Assembly (NCBI GenBank): GCA_000720805.1
Contig: JODI01000020.1
Coordinates: 62,001 to 126,000 of the forward strand
DNA length: 64,000 bases
Direction of reading: 5' to 3'
Source: Streptomyces violaceoruber
Lineage (GTDB): Bacteria > Actinomycetota > Actinomycetes > Streptomycetales > Streptomycetaceae
A program made the position numbers and the translations under genes. Positions 9,076-16,558 of the stretch are shown piece after piece. The notes beneath the pieces were generated by a model. It saw only the letters and a program-made list of their open reading frames with translations, was not told where the DNA came from and ran no database searches. Each line of letters starts with the position of its first letter. Position 1 is the stretch's first letter.

Positions 9076-9113
9076 GAGACAGTGCTGACGTCGGCCGGTA
9101 TTGTTCAGTGCAC
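9076..9113 (+). promoter_or_regulatory. pcaV promoter with overlapping operator half-site
   Basis: A possible promoter has GAGACA (9076-9081), a 17-bp spacer and TATTGT (9099-9104). The half operator TCAGTGCAC at 9105-9113 directly follows the -10 and would cover the transcription start. Repressor bound there would autoregulate pcaV. Confidence 0.45.
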
Positions 9114-9139
9114 CAACGAATTCGACCTCGGGAGCGCAC

Positions 9140-9604
9140 ATGGCCGCGGTGGACCTCTCCGCCCACCCCGGGCACCTGGCCCGACGGCTGCAGCAGGCGC
9201 ACTACCTGTTGTGGAACACGATGGTCTCGGAGGAGATCACCTCGCCGCAGTTCGCGGTCATGAACGCGCTCGTCGCCGAGGCCGGTCTCGACCAGCGCAC
9301 GGTGGGGGAACGGGTCGGGCTCGACCGGTCCACCGTCGCCGAGGTGATCAGCCGGCTCGGCCGGCGCGGACTGCTCGACAAGGTCCGCGACACGCAGGAC
9401 GGCCGCCGTTTCCTGTTGCGCCTGACCGACGACGGCATGCGCACCCACCGCAGGCTGACCGTACGCACGGCCAGGATGAACCAGGTGTTCCTGGCCCCGC
9501 TCTCGGCCGAGGAGCGGACCGTCTTCTTCGACCTCATCCAGCGGGTCTCGGACGCGGCGGAGGAGCTCCGTAACCCCGAGGAACCCCTTGCGGTCTCCTC
9601 CTGA
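9140..9604 (+). CDS. pcaV: PcaV: MarR-family repressor of the protocatechuate operon
   Basis: This 154-residue winged-helix MarR protein starts MAAVDLSAHPGHLARRLQQA. The recognition helix region is VGERVGLDRSTVAEVISRLG and the wing contains DTQDGRRFLLRL. Arg15 and His21, reported as protocatechuate-binding positions in S. coelicolor PcaV (Arg15 is the key one), are conserved at the same numbers. ATG 9140 has GGGAG 7 nt upstream; an in-frame TTG at 9101 overlaps the operator and is less likely. It should repress the divergent pca operon until protocatechuate binds. It remains intact although three structural genes of its operon are gone. Confidence 0.9.
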   Translation: MAAVDLSAHPGHLARRLQQAHYLLWNTMVSEEITSPQFAVMNALVAEAGLDQRTVGERVGLDRSTVAEVISRLGRRGLLDKVRDTQDGRRFLLRLTDDGMRTHRRLTVRTARMNQVFLAPLSAEERTVFFDLIQRVSDAAEELRNPEEPLAVSS

Positions 9605-9631
9605 CGGGCCACCCCCTCCGACAGGCCGCCC

Positions 9632-9648
9632 GCCCGTTCCGGACGGGC
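9632..9648. terminator. weak hairpin between convergent genes
   Basis: A 6-bp inverted repeat (GCCCGT / ACGGGC, 5-nt loop) lies in the 45-bp gap between pcaV and the DUF3048 gene. It may be a short bidirectional terminator. Confidence 0.35.
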
Positions 9649-9649
9649 C

Positions 9650-10654
9650 TCACGCCTTGGTGAACACCACCCACACCTGACCGTCGGCGAAGTTCACCGG
9701 CGTACCGTCCGCAGTCGTGAAATCCGTGCCGCCGGTGGGCGTCGCACGCTTCCATTTCACGTCGTAGGACCGTCCGTCGCGCAGCACCTCCGCCGTTCCC
9801 GAGCCGACCGTCTCGGTGTACGGCGTGATGTTGCCGAGGAAGTCGTGGAAGCGGGACGCGCGCACCTTCACGTGCTGCACGACGACCGTCGCCGGGGCCA
9901 CCCGCTTCCCGTCGGTCGTCACGGTCGGCCTGCCGTCCATCGACACCAGCCAGCGGTCCCGGTCCCCGGACCAGGTGAAGGTGAAGCGCGCCGCCGGGAA
10001 GCGCACGGTCCGTGAGGACTCGGGCCGCCCGCCCTCGGGTGCGGCGCCGAAGCGGAAGCCGGTCGTCAGCGCGTCCGTACCCGGGGCGTGGGCGAGCAGC
10101 TTCTTCGGGCGCAGGTAGAGGTTGTGCGGAGCCGCCTTGTCGGTGCCCCGGTAGTAGGCGCCGGCGACCTTCTCGGGGGTCTGCCCGTCCAGCGGTGCCT
10201 TGTCGATCAGCGGCAACAGCTTGCCCTGCGCCCCGGAGAAGGCGAGCGTCGGCCGGTCGAACTGGCGCAGCAGCTCCAGGTCCGACTCGCGGGCGCTGCG
10301 CACCGGCCCGACCGCCTTCGGGAACCTGGTCGCGTACACGGCCATCAGCCGGCTCAGGCCGCCCTCGACCTGCTCGGCGTACACGATGTCCGCGGCGTTC
10401 AGGCCGGTCTGCGGTCTGGCCGCGGGCGCGTTGTCGATCTTCACGGCGAGCAGGGAGGCGGTCGCCCTGCTCGCCTTGGGGCTGGGGCTGGGGCTCTGGT
10501 GCGGGCTCCGCGCCGGCGTCCGCGACGGCTGTCCGCTGCTGTCGTCGGCCGGGCCGTGTCCACCCGTGCAGCCCCCCGCCAGCGACATCGTCACCGTGGC
10601 GGCCAGCAGCGCCACCGTCGTAGTGGCACGCCGCGTGCGCGTCCTGTGTCTCAT
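9650..10654 (-). CDS. DUF3048-family lipoprotein
   Basis: The protein has 334 residues. A basic start and hydrophobic segment end in LAGGC, a lipobox, so it is probably a membrane-anchored lipoprotein. A Ser/Pro-rich linker follows, then a two-part DUF3048 domain: ALLAVKIDNAPAARPQ-type opening, VGPVRSARESDLELL, and C-terminal NFADGQVWVVFTKA. YerB of Bacillus is a relative; the role is unknown. ATG 10654 is preceded by an in-frame GTG at 10660 that fits AGGTGG slightly better, so the start could be two codons earlier. The much longer open frame upstream is antisense to the dehydrogenase gene and is rejected. Confidence 0.85.
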   Translation of the reverse strand: MRHRTRTRRATTTVALLAATVTMSLAGGCTGGHGPADDSSGQPSRTPARSPHQSPSPSPKASRATASLLAVKIDNAPAARPQTGLNAADIVYAEQVEGGLSRLMAVYATRFPKAVGPVRSARESDLELLRQFDRPTLAFSGAQGKLLPLIDKAPLDGQTPEKVAGAYYRGTDKAAPHNLYLRPKKLLAHAPGTDALTTGFRFGAAPEGGRPESSRTVRFPAARFTFTWSGDRDRWLVSMDGRPTVTTDGKRVAPATVVVQHVKVRASRFHDFLGNITPYTETVGSGTAEVLRDGRSYDVKWKRATPTGGTDFTTADGTPVNFADGQVWVVFTKA

Positions 10655-10855
10655 GCCCACCGTGGCCACCTGTCTCGTGTCTCTTATTGTGCGCTTATCA
10701 GTTCGTCGATGGCCATACCCGTTCGCTTCTGATTGCGCTCGTTGAATAGGCCGATCGGCCCTGGTGCGGCGGTTCGTCGCGGAGGGCTCGGGTACCCGGG
10801 GGCCACCGCAGACCGGAACACGCAGACCGGACACGCCGTGACCTAGGGAGTGGCG

Positions 10856-12046
10856 ATGAAGGCAGTGACCTGGCAGGGCAAGCGGGACGTGCGCGTGGAG
10901 AACGTGCCCGATCCGACGATCCAGGAGCCGACGGACGCCGTCATCCGCGTGACCTCCACCGGGTTGTGCGGCTCCGACCTGCACCTCTACGAGGTACTGA
11001 CCCCGTTCATGACACCGGGCGACATCCTCGGGCACGAACCCATGGGCATCGTGGAGGAGGTCGGCGCCGGGGTCCCGGACCTCGCGGCGGGCGACCGGGT
11101 CGTGGTGCCGTTCCAGATCGCCTGCGGCAACTGCTGGATGTGCATGACCGGCCTGCCCACCCAGTGCGAGACCACCCAGGTGCACAGCGAGGGCATGGGC
11201 GCCGCCCTGTTCGGCTACACCCGGCTGTACGGCGCCGTCCCGGGCGGCCAGGCCGAGTACCTGCGGGTGCCGCAGGCGCAGTTCGGCCCCATCAAGGTTC
11301 CCGAGGGGCCGTCCGACGACCGGTTCGTCTACCTCTCCGACGTGCTGCCCACCGCATGGCAGGCCGTCGCCTACGCCGACATCCCCCACGGCGGCAGCGT
11401 CGCGGTGCTCGGCCTCGGACCGATCGGTGACATGGCCTGCCGGGTCGCCCAGGTGCGCGGCGCCGGACGCGTCTTCGGCGTGGACCTGGTGAACGAGCGG
11501 CTGCGCCGGGCCCGCAGGCGGGGCGTGGAGACGTACGACCTCAGGAGCTTCGACAACGAGAAGGAACTGGTCCAGGCGATCCGCGACGAGACCGACGGGC
11601 GTGGCCCGGACGCCGTGATCGACGCGGTCGGCACCGAGGCCCACGGCAGCGCCGCCGCCAAGCTCGCCCAGCAGGCCTCGGCCCTGCTGCCCCGCAAGAT
11701 CAGCGGACCGTTCGCGGAACGCTTCAGCGTCGACCGGCTCGCCGCGCTCTACACGGCCATCGAGCTGGTGCGCCGGGGCGGCACGATCTCGCTGGTCGGT
11801 GTCTACGGGGGGACGGCCGACCCGCTGCCGCTGCTCACGATGTTCGACAAGCAGATCCAGATGCGGATGGGCCAGGCCAACGTGCGGCGCTGGAGCGACG
11901 ACATCATGCCGTACCTCACCGACGAGGACCCGCTGGGCGTCGACGAGTTCGCCACTCACCGGGTGCCGCTGTCGGAGGCACCGCACGCGTACGAGATGTT
12001 CCAGAAGAAGCGGGAAGGCGCGGTGAAGGTGCTGATGACGCCCTGA
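10856..12046 (+). CDS. zinc-dependent alcohol dehydrogenase, formaldehyde/threonine-dehydrogenase type
   Basis: This 396-residue medium-chain dehydrogenase has the catalytic zinc ligands (GLCGSDLH, GHEPMG), the four-Cys structural zinc loop (CGNCWMC and a Cys seven residues on) and the NAD(P)-binding GLGPIGDMACRVA. The length matches the glutathione-independent formaldehyde dehydrogenase-like subfamily rather than the ~340-residue alcohol dehydrogenases. The substrate is not clear from sequence. ATG 10856 follows GGGAG by 5 nt. It appears monocistronic. Confidence 0.88.
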   Translation: MKAVTWQGKRDVRVENVPDPTIQEPTDAVIRVTSTGLCGSDLHLYEVLTPFMTPGDILGHEPMGIVEEVGAGVPDLAAGDRVVVPFQIACGNCWMCMTGLPTQCETTQVHSEGMGAALFGYTRLYGAVPGGQAEYLRVPQAQFGPIKVPEGPSDDRFVYLSDVLPTAWQAVAYADIPHGGSVAVLGLGPIGDMACRVAQVRGAGRVFGVDLVNERLRRARRRGVETYDLRSFDNEKELVQAIRDETDGRGPDAVIDAVGTEAHGSAAAKLAQQASALLPRKISGPFAERFSVDRLAALYTAIELVRRGGTISLVGVYGGTADPLPLLTMFDKQIQMRMGQANVRRWSDDIMPYLTDEDPLGVDEFATHRVPLSEAPHAYEMFQKKREGAVKVLMTP

Positions 12047-12097
12047 ACCCGAGCCCTCATGGCGCCCTGAACCCCAGCCCCAAGGCGCCCTGAGTCG

Positions 12098-13168
12098 TCA
12101 GTCCCGGACGCCGAAGACCTCCGCGAGGTCGTAACGGACCGGCTCCTCCAGCTGGGCGTAGGTGCAGCTCTCGGGAGTGCGGTCCGGGCGCCACCGGCGG
12201 AAGCGGGCGGTGTGCCGGAAGCGCGCGCCGTTCTCCATGTGGTCGTACGCCACCTCGGCCACCCGCTCCGGCCTGAGCGGTACCCAGGACAGGTCCTTCT
12301 TGCCGGACCAGCGGCTCGGCGCCCCGGGCAGCCGGGCCGTCTCGTGCGCGGCCTCGTTCCCCCAGGCCGCCCACGGATGGCCCGTGACGTCGTCCATGCG
12401 CAGCGGCTCCAGCTCCGCGACCAGCTCGGCCCGGCGCTTCATGGCGAAGGCGGCGGACACGCCCACGTGCTGGAGGGTGCCCTGGTCGTCGTAGAGCCCG
12501 AGCAGCAGCGAGCCGACCACCGGGCCGCTCTTGTGCAGGCGGTAGCCCGCGACGACCACGTCCGCCGTTCGCTCGTGCTTGACCTTGTACATGGCGCGCT
12601 CGTCCTGGAGGTAGCGCACGGTCAGCGGCTTGGCGACGACCCCGTCCAGCCCGGCCCCCTCGTACTCCTGGAACCATTGCTGTGCCACCTCGACGTCGGT
12701 CGTCGCCGGAGCCACGTGCACGGGCGGGCGCACCCCGGACAGGGCCGTGGTCAGCAGAGCCCGGCGGTCGCTCAGCGGGACGTCCAGCAGGGACTCGTCC
12801 GCGAGCGCCAGCAGGTCGAAGGCGACGAACGAGGACGGTGTCCGCTCGGCCAGCATCCGCACCCGGGAGTCCGCCGGATGGATCCGCTCGGTCAACGCGT
12901 CGAAGTCCAGTCGCCCCTCCCGCGCGATGACGATCTCCCCGTCCAGCACACACCGCTCGGGCAACCGCTCCTCAAGCGCCGCCACCAGCTCGGGAAAGTA
13001 CCTGGTCAGTGGCTTTCCGGTGCGGCTTCCCAGCTCGACCTCGGGCCCGTCACGGAACACGATCGCCCGGAACCCGTCCCACTTGGCCTCGTACTGCATG
13101 CCCGGCGGGATCGTCGCCACGGACTTGGCGAGCATGGGCTTCACGGGCGGCATCACGGGGAGGTCCAT
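12098..13168 (-). CDS. ligC: ATP-dependent DNA ligase, LigC type
   Basis: This 356-residue ligase has the adenylation motif EAKWDGFR (Lys about 28), RTGKPLTRYFPEL, LDGEIV, LDGVVAKP and the motif V region MYKVKHERT. A C-terminal OB-fold domain follows. Actinobacteria use LigC/LigD-type ligases in nonhomologous end joining and base repair. It is divergent from a LigD-type polymerase gene 74 bp away, so the two are probably co-regulated. No polymerase or nuclease domain is fused, which separates it from full LigD. Confidence 0.9.
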   Translation of the reverse strand: MDLPVMPPVKPMLAKSVATIPPGMQYEAKWDGFRAIVFRDGPEVELGSRTGKPLTRYFPELVAALEERLPERCVLDGEIVIAREGRLDFDALTERIHPADSRVRMLAERTPSSFVAFDLLALADESLLDVPLSDRRALLTTALSGVRPPVHVAPATTDVEVAQQWFQEYEGAGLDGVVAKPLTVRYLQDERAMYKVKHERTADVVVAGYRLHKSGPVVGSLLLGLYDDQGTLQHVGVSAAFAMKRRAELVAELEPLRMDDVTGHPWAAWGNEAAHETARLPGAPSRWSGKKDLSWVPLRPERVAEVAYDHMENGARFRHTARFRRWRPDRTPESCTYAQLEEPVRYDLAEVFGVRD

Positions 13169-13229
13169 GCTCCGATTCTGCTCCGGAACGTCACGGAACG
13201 CCCGGTGTGCGAGGTGGGTGTGCTGCGCC

Positions 13230-13242
13230 TACCGTGGCTCGC
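13230..13242 (+). promoter_or_regulatory. leaderless promoter of the LigD-type polymerase gene
   Basis: TACCGT (TANNNT class -10) is followed by exactly 7 bases and then the ATG, so transcription would begin at or next to the start codon. No ribosome binding site is seen before this ATG, which agrees with a leaderless message. Confidence 0.5.
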
Positions 13243-14367
13243 ATGGGTGCAGCGGTGGAACTTCAGGCGGGCGGCCGGACCGTACGGCTGTCCAGCCCGG
13301 ACAAGATCTTCTTCCCGGAGCGCGGCTTCACCAAGCTGGATCTGGCCCGCTACTACCAGGCCGTCGGCCCCGGCATCCTGCGCGCCCTGCGCGACCGGCC
13401 CACCACCCTGGAGCGCTACCCGGAGGGCGTGACCGGCGAGTCCTTCTTCCAGAAGCGGGCGCCGAAGAACATGCCCGACTGGATCCCGACCGCGCACATC
13501 ACCTTCCCCAGCGGCCGCAGCGCGGACGAGATGTGCCCCACCGAGGAGGCCGCCGTGCTGTGGGCCGCCCAGTTCGGCACTCTCACCTTCCATCCCTGGC
13601 CGGTGCGCCGCGACGACGTCGACCACCCTGACGAACTGCGCATCGACCTCGACCCGCAGCCCGGCACCGACTACGACGACGCCGTCCGTGCCGCCTACGA
13701 ACTGCGCGCCGTCCTCGACGAGTTCGGGGGCCTGCGCGGCTGGCCCAAGACCTCCGGCGGCCGGGGCCTGCACGTCTTCGTCCCGATCGAGCCGCGCTGG
13801 ACCTTCACCCAGGTGCGGCGCGCCGCCATCGCCGTCGGGCGGGAGATGGAACGCCGGATGCCGGAGCACGTGACCATCAAATGGTGGAAGGAGGAGCGCG
13901 GGGCCCGTATCTTCATCGACTACAACCAGACCGCCCGGGACCGCACGATCGCCTCCGCGTACTCCGTACGACCGCGCCCGCACGCCCCTGTCTCGGCGCC
14001 CCTGCGCTGGGACGAGGTCGGCGTCGCCCACCCCCAGGACTTCGACATCGCGAGCATGCCCGCGCGCTACGCCGAGCTCGGCGATGTGCACGCGGACATG
14101 GACGATCACCGCTTCTCCCTGGAAGCGCTGCTGGAGCTGGCGCGCCGTGACGAGCACGACCACGGCCTCGGCGACCTGCCGTACCCGCCCGAGTATCCGA
14201 AGATGCCGGGGGAGCCGATGCGGGTCCAGCCGAGCCGGGCGAGGGCCGCGGAGAAGCAGGTGGCGAAGAAGGCGGCGAAGAAGGCGGCGAAGAAGGCGGC
14301 GAAGAAGGCGGTGCCTCAGGCGGCCCAGCCGCCCGAGGCACCGCCCTCCGGACCTACAGCTCCTTGA
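13243..14367 (+). CDS. LigD-type polymerase/primase domain protein
   Basis: This 374-residue archaeo-eukaryotic primase-type polymerase of the LigD family fills gaps in end joining. Landmarks are RIDLDPQPG (metal-binding DxD), TSGGRGLHVFVPI and IFIDYNQTARDRTIASAYS. The C-terminus has a Lys/Ala tail of four KKAA-like repeats coded by a 12-bp DNA repeat (14263-14310), probably a DNA-binding extension. It is divergent from ligC. Its 3' end overlaps the convergent DUF1080 gene by 14 bp. Ku is not in this window. Confidence 0.88.
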   Translation: MGAAVELQAGGRTVRLSSPDKIFFPERGFTKLDLARYYQAVGPGILRALRDRPTTLERYPEGVTGESFFQKRAPKNMPDWIPTAHITFPSGRSADEMCPTEEAAVLWAAQFGTLTFHPWPVRRDDVDHPDELRIDLDPQPGTDYDDAVRAAYELRAVLDEFGGLRGWPKTSGGRGLHVFVPIEPRWTFTQVRRAAIAVGREMERRMPEHVTIKWWKEERGARIFIDYNQTARDRTIASAYSVRPRPHAPVSAPLRWDEVGVAHPQDFDIASMPARYAELGDVHADMDDHRFSLEALLELARRDEHDHGLGDLPYPPEYPKMPGEPMRVQPSRARAAEKQVAKKAAKKAAKKAAKKAVPQAAQPPEAPPSGPTAP

Positions 14368-16558
14368 TCCGGATGTCCCGGTACGAGACCACGTCCGTGG
14401 TGCTGTGCACCTGGAGCCCGATGTAGCCGGAGGCGTAGCGCCGGCCGTCCGTGCCCGGGTCGTCGGCGCGCGGGGGCGTGAACTCCTGACCGCCGATGTT
14501 GTCGAACTCGTTGATCAGTACGCCGTTGCGGTAGACCGAGTAGTGCTGGTCGACCACCCGGATCTCGTAGTCGTTCCACGTGCCCTTCTGGGTGACGCCC
14601 GCGCCGGCGAGCCCCACCCGGTCGAAGCCGTAGACCGAACCCGTCTTGTACATGTCGCCGTCGGGACGGTCGAGCACCTGCACCTCGTGCCCGTACTTGA
14701 TGGCGGCCCACTCCGGCCGCGGCTCCTCCGGGTGGTCGAGGACCCACGGGAACCGCACGAACACACCGGAGTTGGCGTTACCGGTGCCCGGGGCGTCGTC
14801 GCGCCACTGCAGCTTGAGCGAGAAGTCACCGTACTTGCGCTCGGGGAACCAGAGCATGCCGAGCCCGTCCCGCGTGGTGCCGGAGGTGATCGACCCGTCC
14901 GGGTTCAGCGCGAACGAACCGCCGCCCACCTGCTGCCACTTGGCGAAGGAGTCCGCGGTGCCGTCCAGGATCGTGCGGTAGCCCTCGGTCTGGCCGGGCT
15001 TGCCGATCCCCGACTGGCGGGCCGCCTTCTGGATCGCGTTGTACTCGCGCTGGTCGACGACCCCTTCCTTCAGGAGCTTGTCCAGGACCGTCTTCACATG
15101 CTTGAGGAACAGCGCGTGAGAGGTCCACTCCTTCTCGTCCTCGACCAACTCGTTGATCCGGCACCGGTTGTTGGTGACCCGGTTCGGCACGCCCGAGTCG
15201 ACCGTGCCGACGATCACCGTCAACCTCTCGTCGAACTCCGGGCAGTTGGGCGCGGGCACCCCACCGCCGGCCACCACCGTGAAGCTTACCGTGCGGGCGG
15301 CGGAGGTGTTGCCCGACTTGTCGGTCGCCCGGTACGCCACGCTGTGCGCACCCACGCGGTCGACCACCACGGGAGCCGTGTACGCGAGATACGGTCCCGC
15401 GTCGAGCGAGTACTCGATCCGGTCGACCCCCGAACCGCCCTCGTCCGTCGCGCTCACGGTCACCTTGGCGCTGCGCACGTACGCCCCGTCGGAGTTCCGG
15501 GTGCCCTCGACGCTCACGCCCGTCACCGGCGCGGTGGTGTCCTGCGGGGTCGCCGCGACCACCGTGAACCCGACGCTCTTCTCGGCGGACACGTTGCCCG
15601 CCTTGTCGGTGGCCCGGTAGCGGACGGTGTGGGTGCCGAGCTGGTGCACCATCACGGGGGCGGTGTACGGCTGCCAGGCACCGGACCCGACCGCGTACTC
15701 GATGGTGTTGACGCCGGAACCGGTGTCGGAGGCGCTGACGGTGACCGTGGCCATGTCGACGTAGGTGCCGTCCGCGTTCTGCTCGCCGCCGACCGTCGCC
15801 GAGGTCTCCGGCGCCGTCGTGTCGTCGGTGTCCGGCGCGACGACCGTGAACTCGACGCTCTTCTCGGCGGACACGTTGCCCGCCTTGTCGAGGGCCCGGT
15901 AGCGGATCCGGTGGCTGCCGACCTGGTCGACGACGACGGGCGTGGTGTACGGCAGCCACTCGCCTGTGTCACCGACCGCGTACTGGACGGCGTCGACCCC
16001 CGAGCCGCCCTCGTCCGTCGCGCTGATCGCCACGCTCGCCGAGCCGACGTACTCGCCCTGCGTGTTCTGCGCCCCGGTGACCCGCGCGGCCGTCTGGGGC
16101 GCGGTGGTGTCCTCGCCGCCGCCCTCGGTCACCACGAGGATGCCCTGCATCTGGCCGTGGCCGGGGATCGTGCAGTGGTAGAAGTAGCGTCCCGGGGTGA
16201 GGTTGACCTCGGCGGTGTACCGGCCGCCCTGGTCGTCGTTCGGGTTGGCGAGGATGTTCAGCTGGACGTCGCTGTTGAACTCGGGATCCGACGTCACGAA
16301 CGTCAGTGTGTGCGGCATCCCGATGGTGTTGCCGGTGGCCACGCTGTTCTCGAAGACGATCGTCGCCGCCCCCGCCACCGCGGTCACCGGCGCGGAGGTG
16401 TACTTGGTGATGTCGTCACCGGCGGTCCAGGTGAGCACCTGGGCCGCGGCCTGCTTCCGGGGCTGCTGCGTCTGTCCCGCCGCGGGCAGCGCCTGCAGTC
16501 CGAGCATCACGAGCAGCGCGGCCAGCAGGGCCGTGAGGATTCTTCGTCGGCGTATCAC
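14354..16558 (-). CDS. exported cupredoxin + Ig-like repeat + DUF1080 (3-keto-disaccharide hydrolase-like) protein
   Basis: The 734-residue protein starts at a GTG in a GTGA overlap with the upstream dehydrogenase gene. A basic N-terminus and hydrophobic signal segment come first. Residues about 40-150 form a plastocyanin-like domain with a plausible type 1 copper set (His in GMPHTL; Cys, His and Met in YHCTIPGHGQMQG). Three OmpL47-type Ig-like repeats follow (each with a GSGVD/N-IEYAV core and an HRIRYRALDKAGN-type strand), then a spacer with two Cys. The C-terminal DUF1080 domain (GMLWFPERKYGDFSL, GNANSGVFVRFP) belongs to a family now linked to 3-keto-disaccharide hydrolysis. The role here is inferred. 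Confidence 0.85.
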   Translation of the reverse strand: MIRRRRILTALLAALLVMLGLQALPAAGQTQQPRKQAAAQVLTWTAGDDITKYTSAPVTAVAGAATIVFENSVATGNTIGMPHTLTFVTSDPEFNSDVQLNILANPNDDQGGRYTAEVNLTPGRYFYHCTIPGHGQMQGILVVTEGGGEDTTAPQTAARVTGAQNTQGEYVGSASVAISATDEGGSGVDAVQYAVGDTGEWLPYTTPVVVDQVGSHRIRYRALDKAGNVSAEKSVEFTVVAPDTDDTTAPETSATVGGEQNADGTYVDMATVTVSASDTGSGVNTIEYAVGSGAWQPYTAPVMVHQLGTHTVRYRATDKAGNVSAEKSVGFTVVAATPQDTTAPVTGVSVEGTRNSDGAYVRSAKVTVSATDEGGSGVDRIEYSLDAGPYLAYTAPVVVDRVGAHSVAYRATDKSGNTSAARTVSFTVVAGGGVPAPNCPEFDERLTVIVGTVDSGVPNRVTNNRCRINELVEDEKEWTSHALFLKHVKTVLDKLLKEGVVDQREYNAIQKAARQSGIGKPGQTEGYRTILDGTADSFAKWQQVGGGSFALNPDGSITSGTTRDGLGMLWFPERKYGDFSLKLQWRDDAPGTGNANSGVFVRFPWVLDHPEEPRPEWAAIKYGHEVQVLDRPDGDMYKTGSVYGFDRVGLAGAGVTQKGTWNDYEIRVVDQHYSVYRNGVLINEFDNIGGQEFTPPRADDPGTDGRRYASGYIGLQVHSTTDVVSYRDIRIKEL

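Noticed and set aside
9101..9139. TTG start for pcaV, 13 codons upstream
   Set aside because: It lies in the -10/operator and the ATG at 9140 has a ribosome site and the known PcaV N-terminus.
9650..11986. 778-codon minus-strand frame including the DUF3048 gene
   Set aside because: The first ~440 codons are antisense to the alcohol dehydrogenase and have a Gly/Val/His-rich shadow composition; the true start is the lipoprotein signal near 10654.
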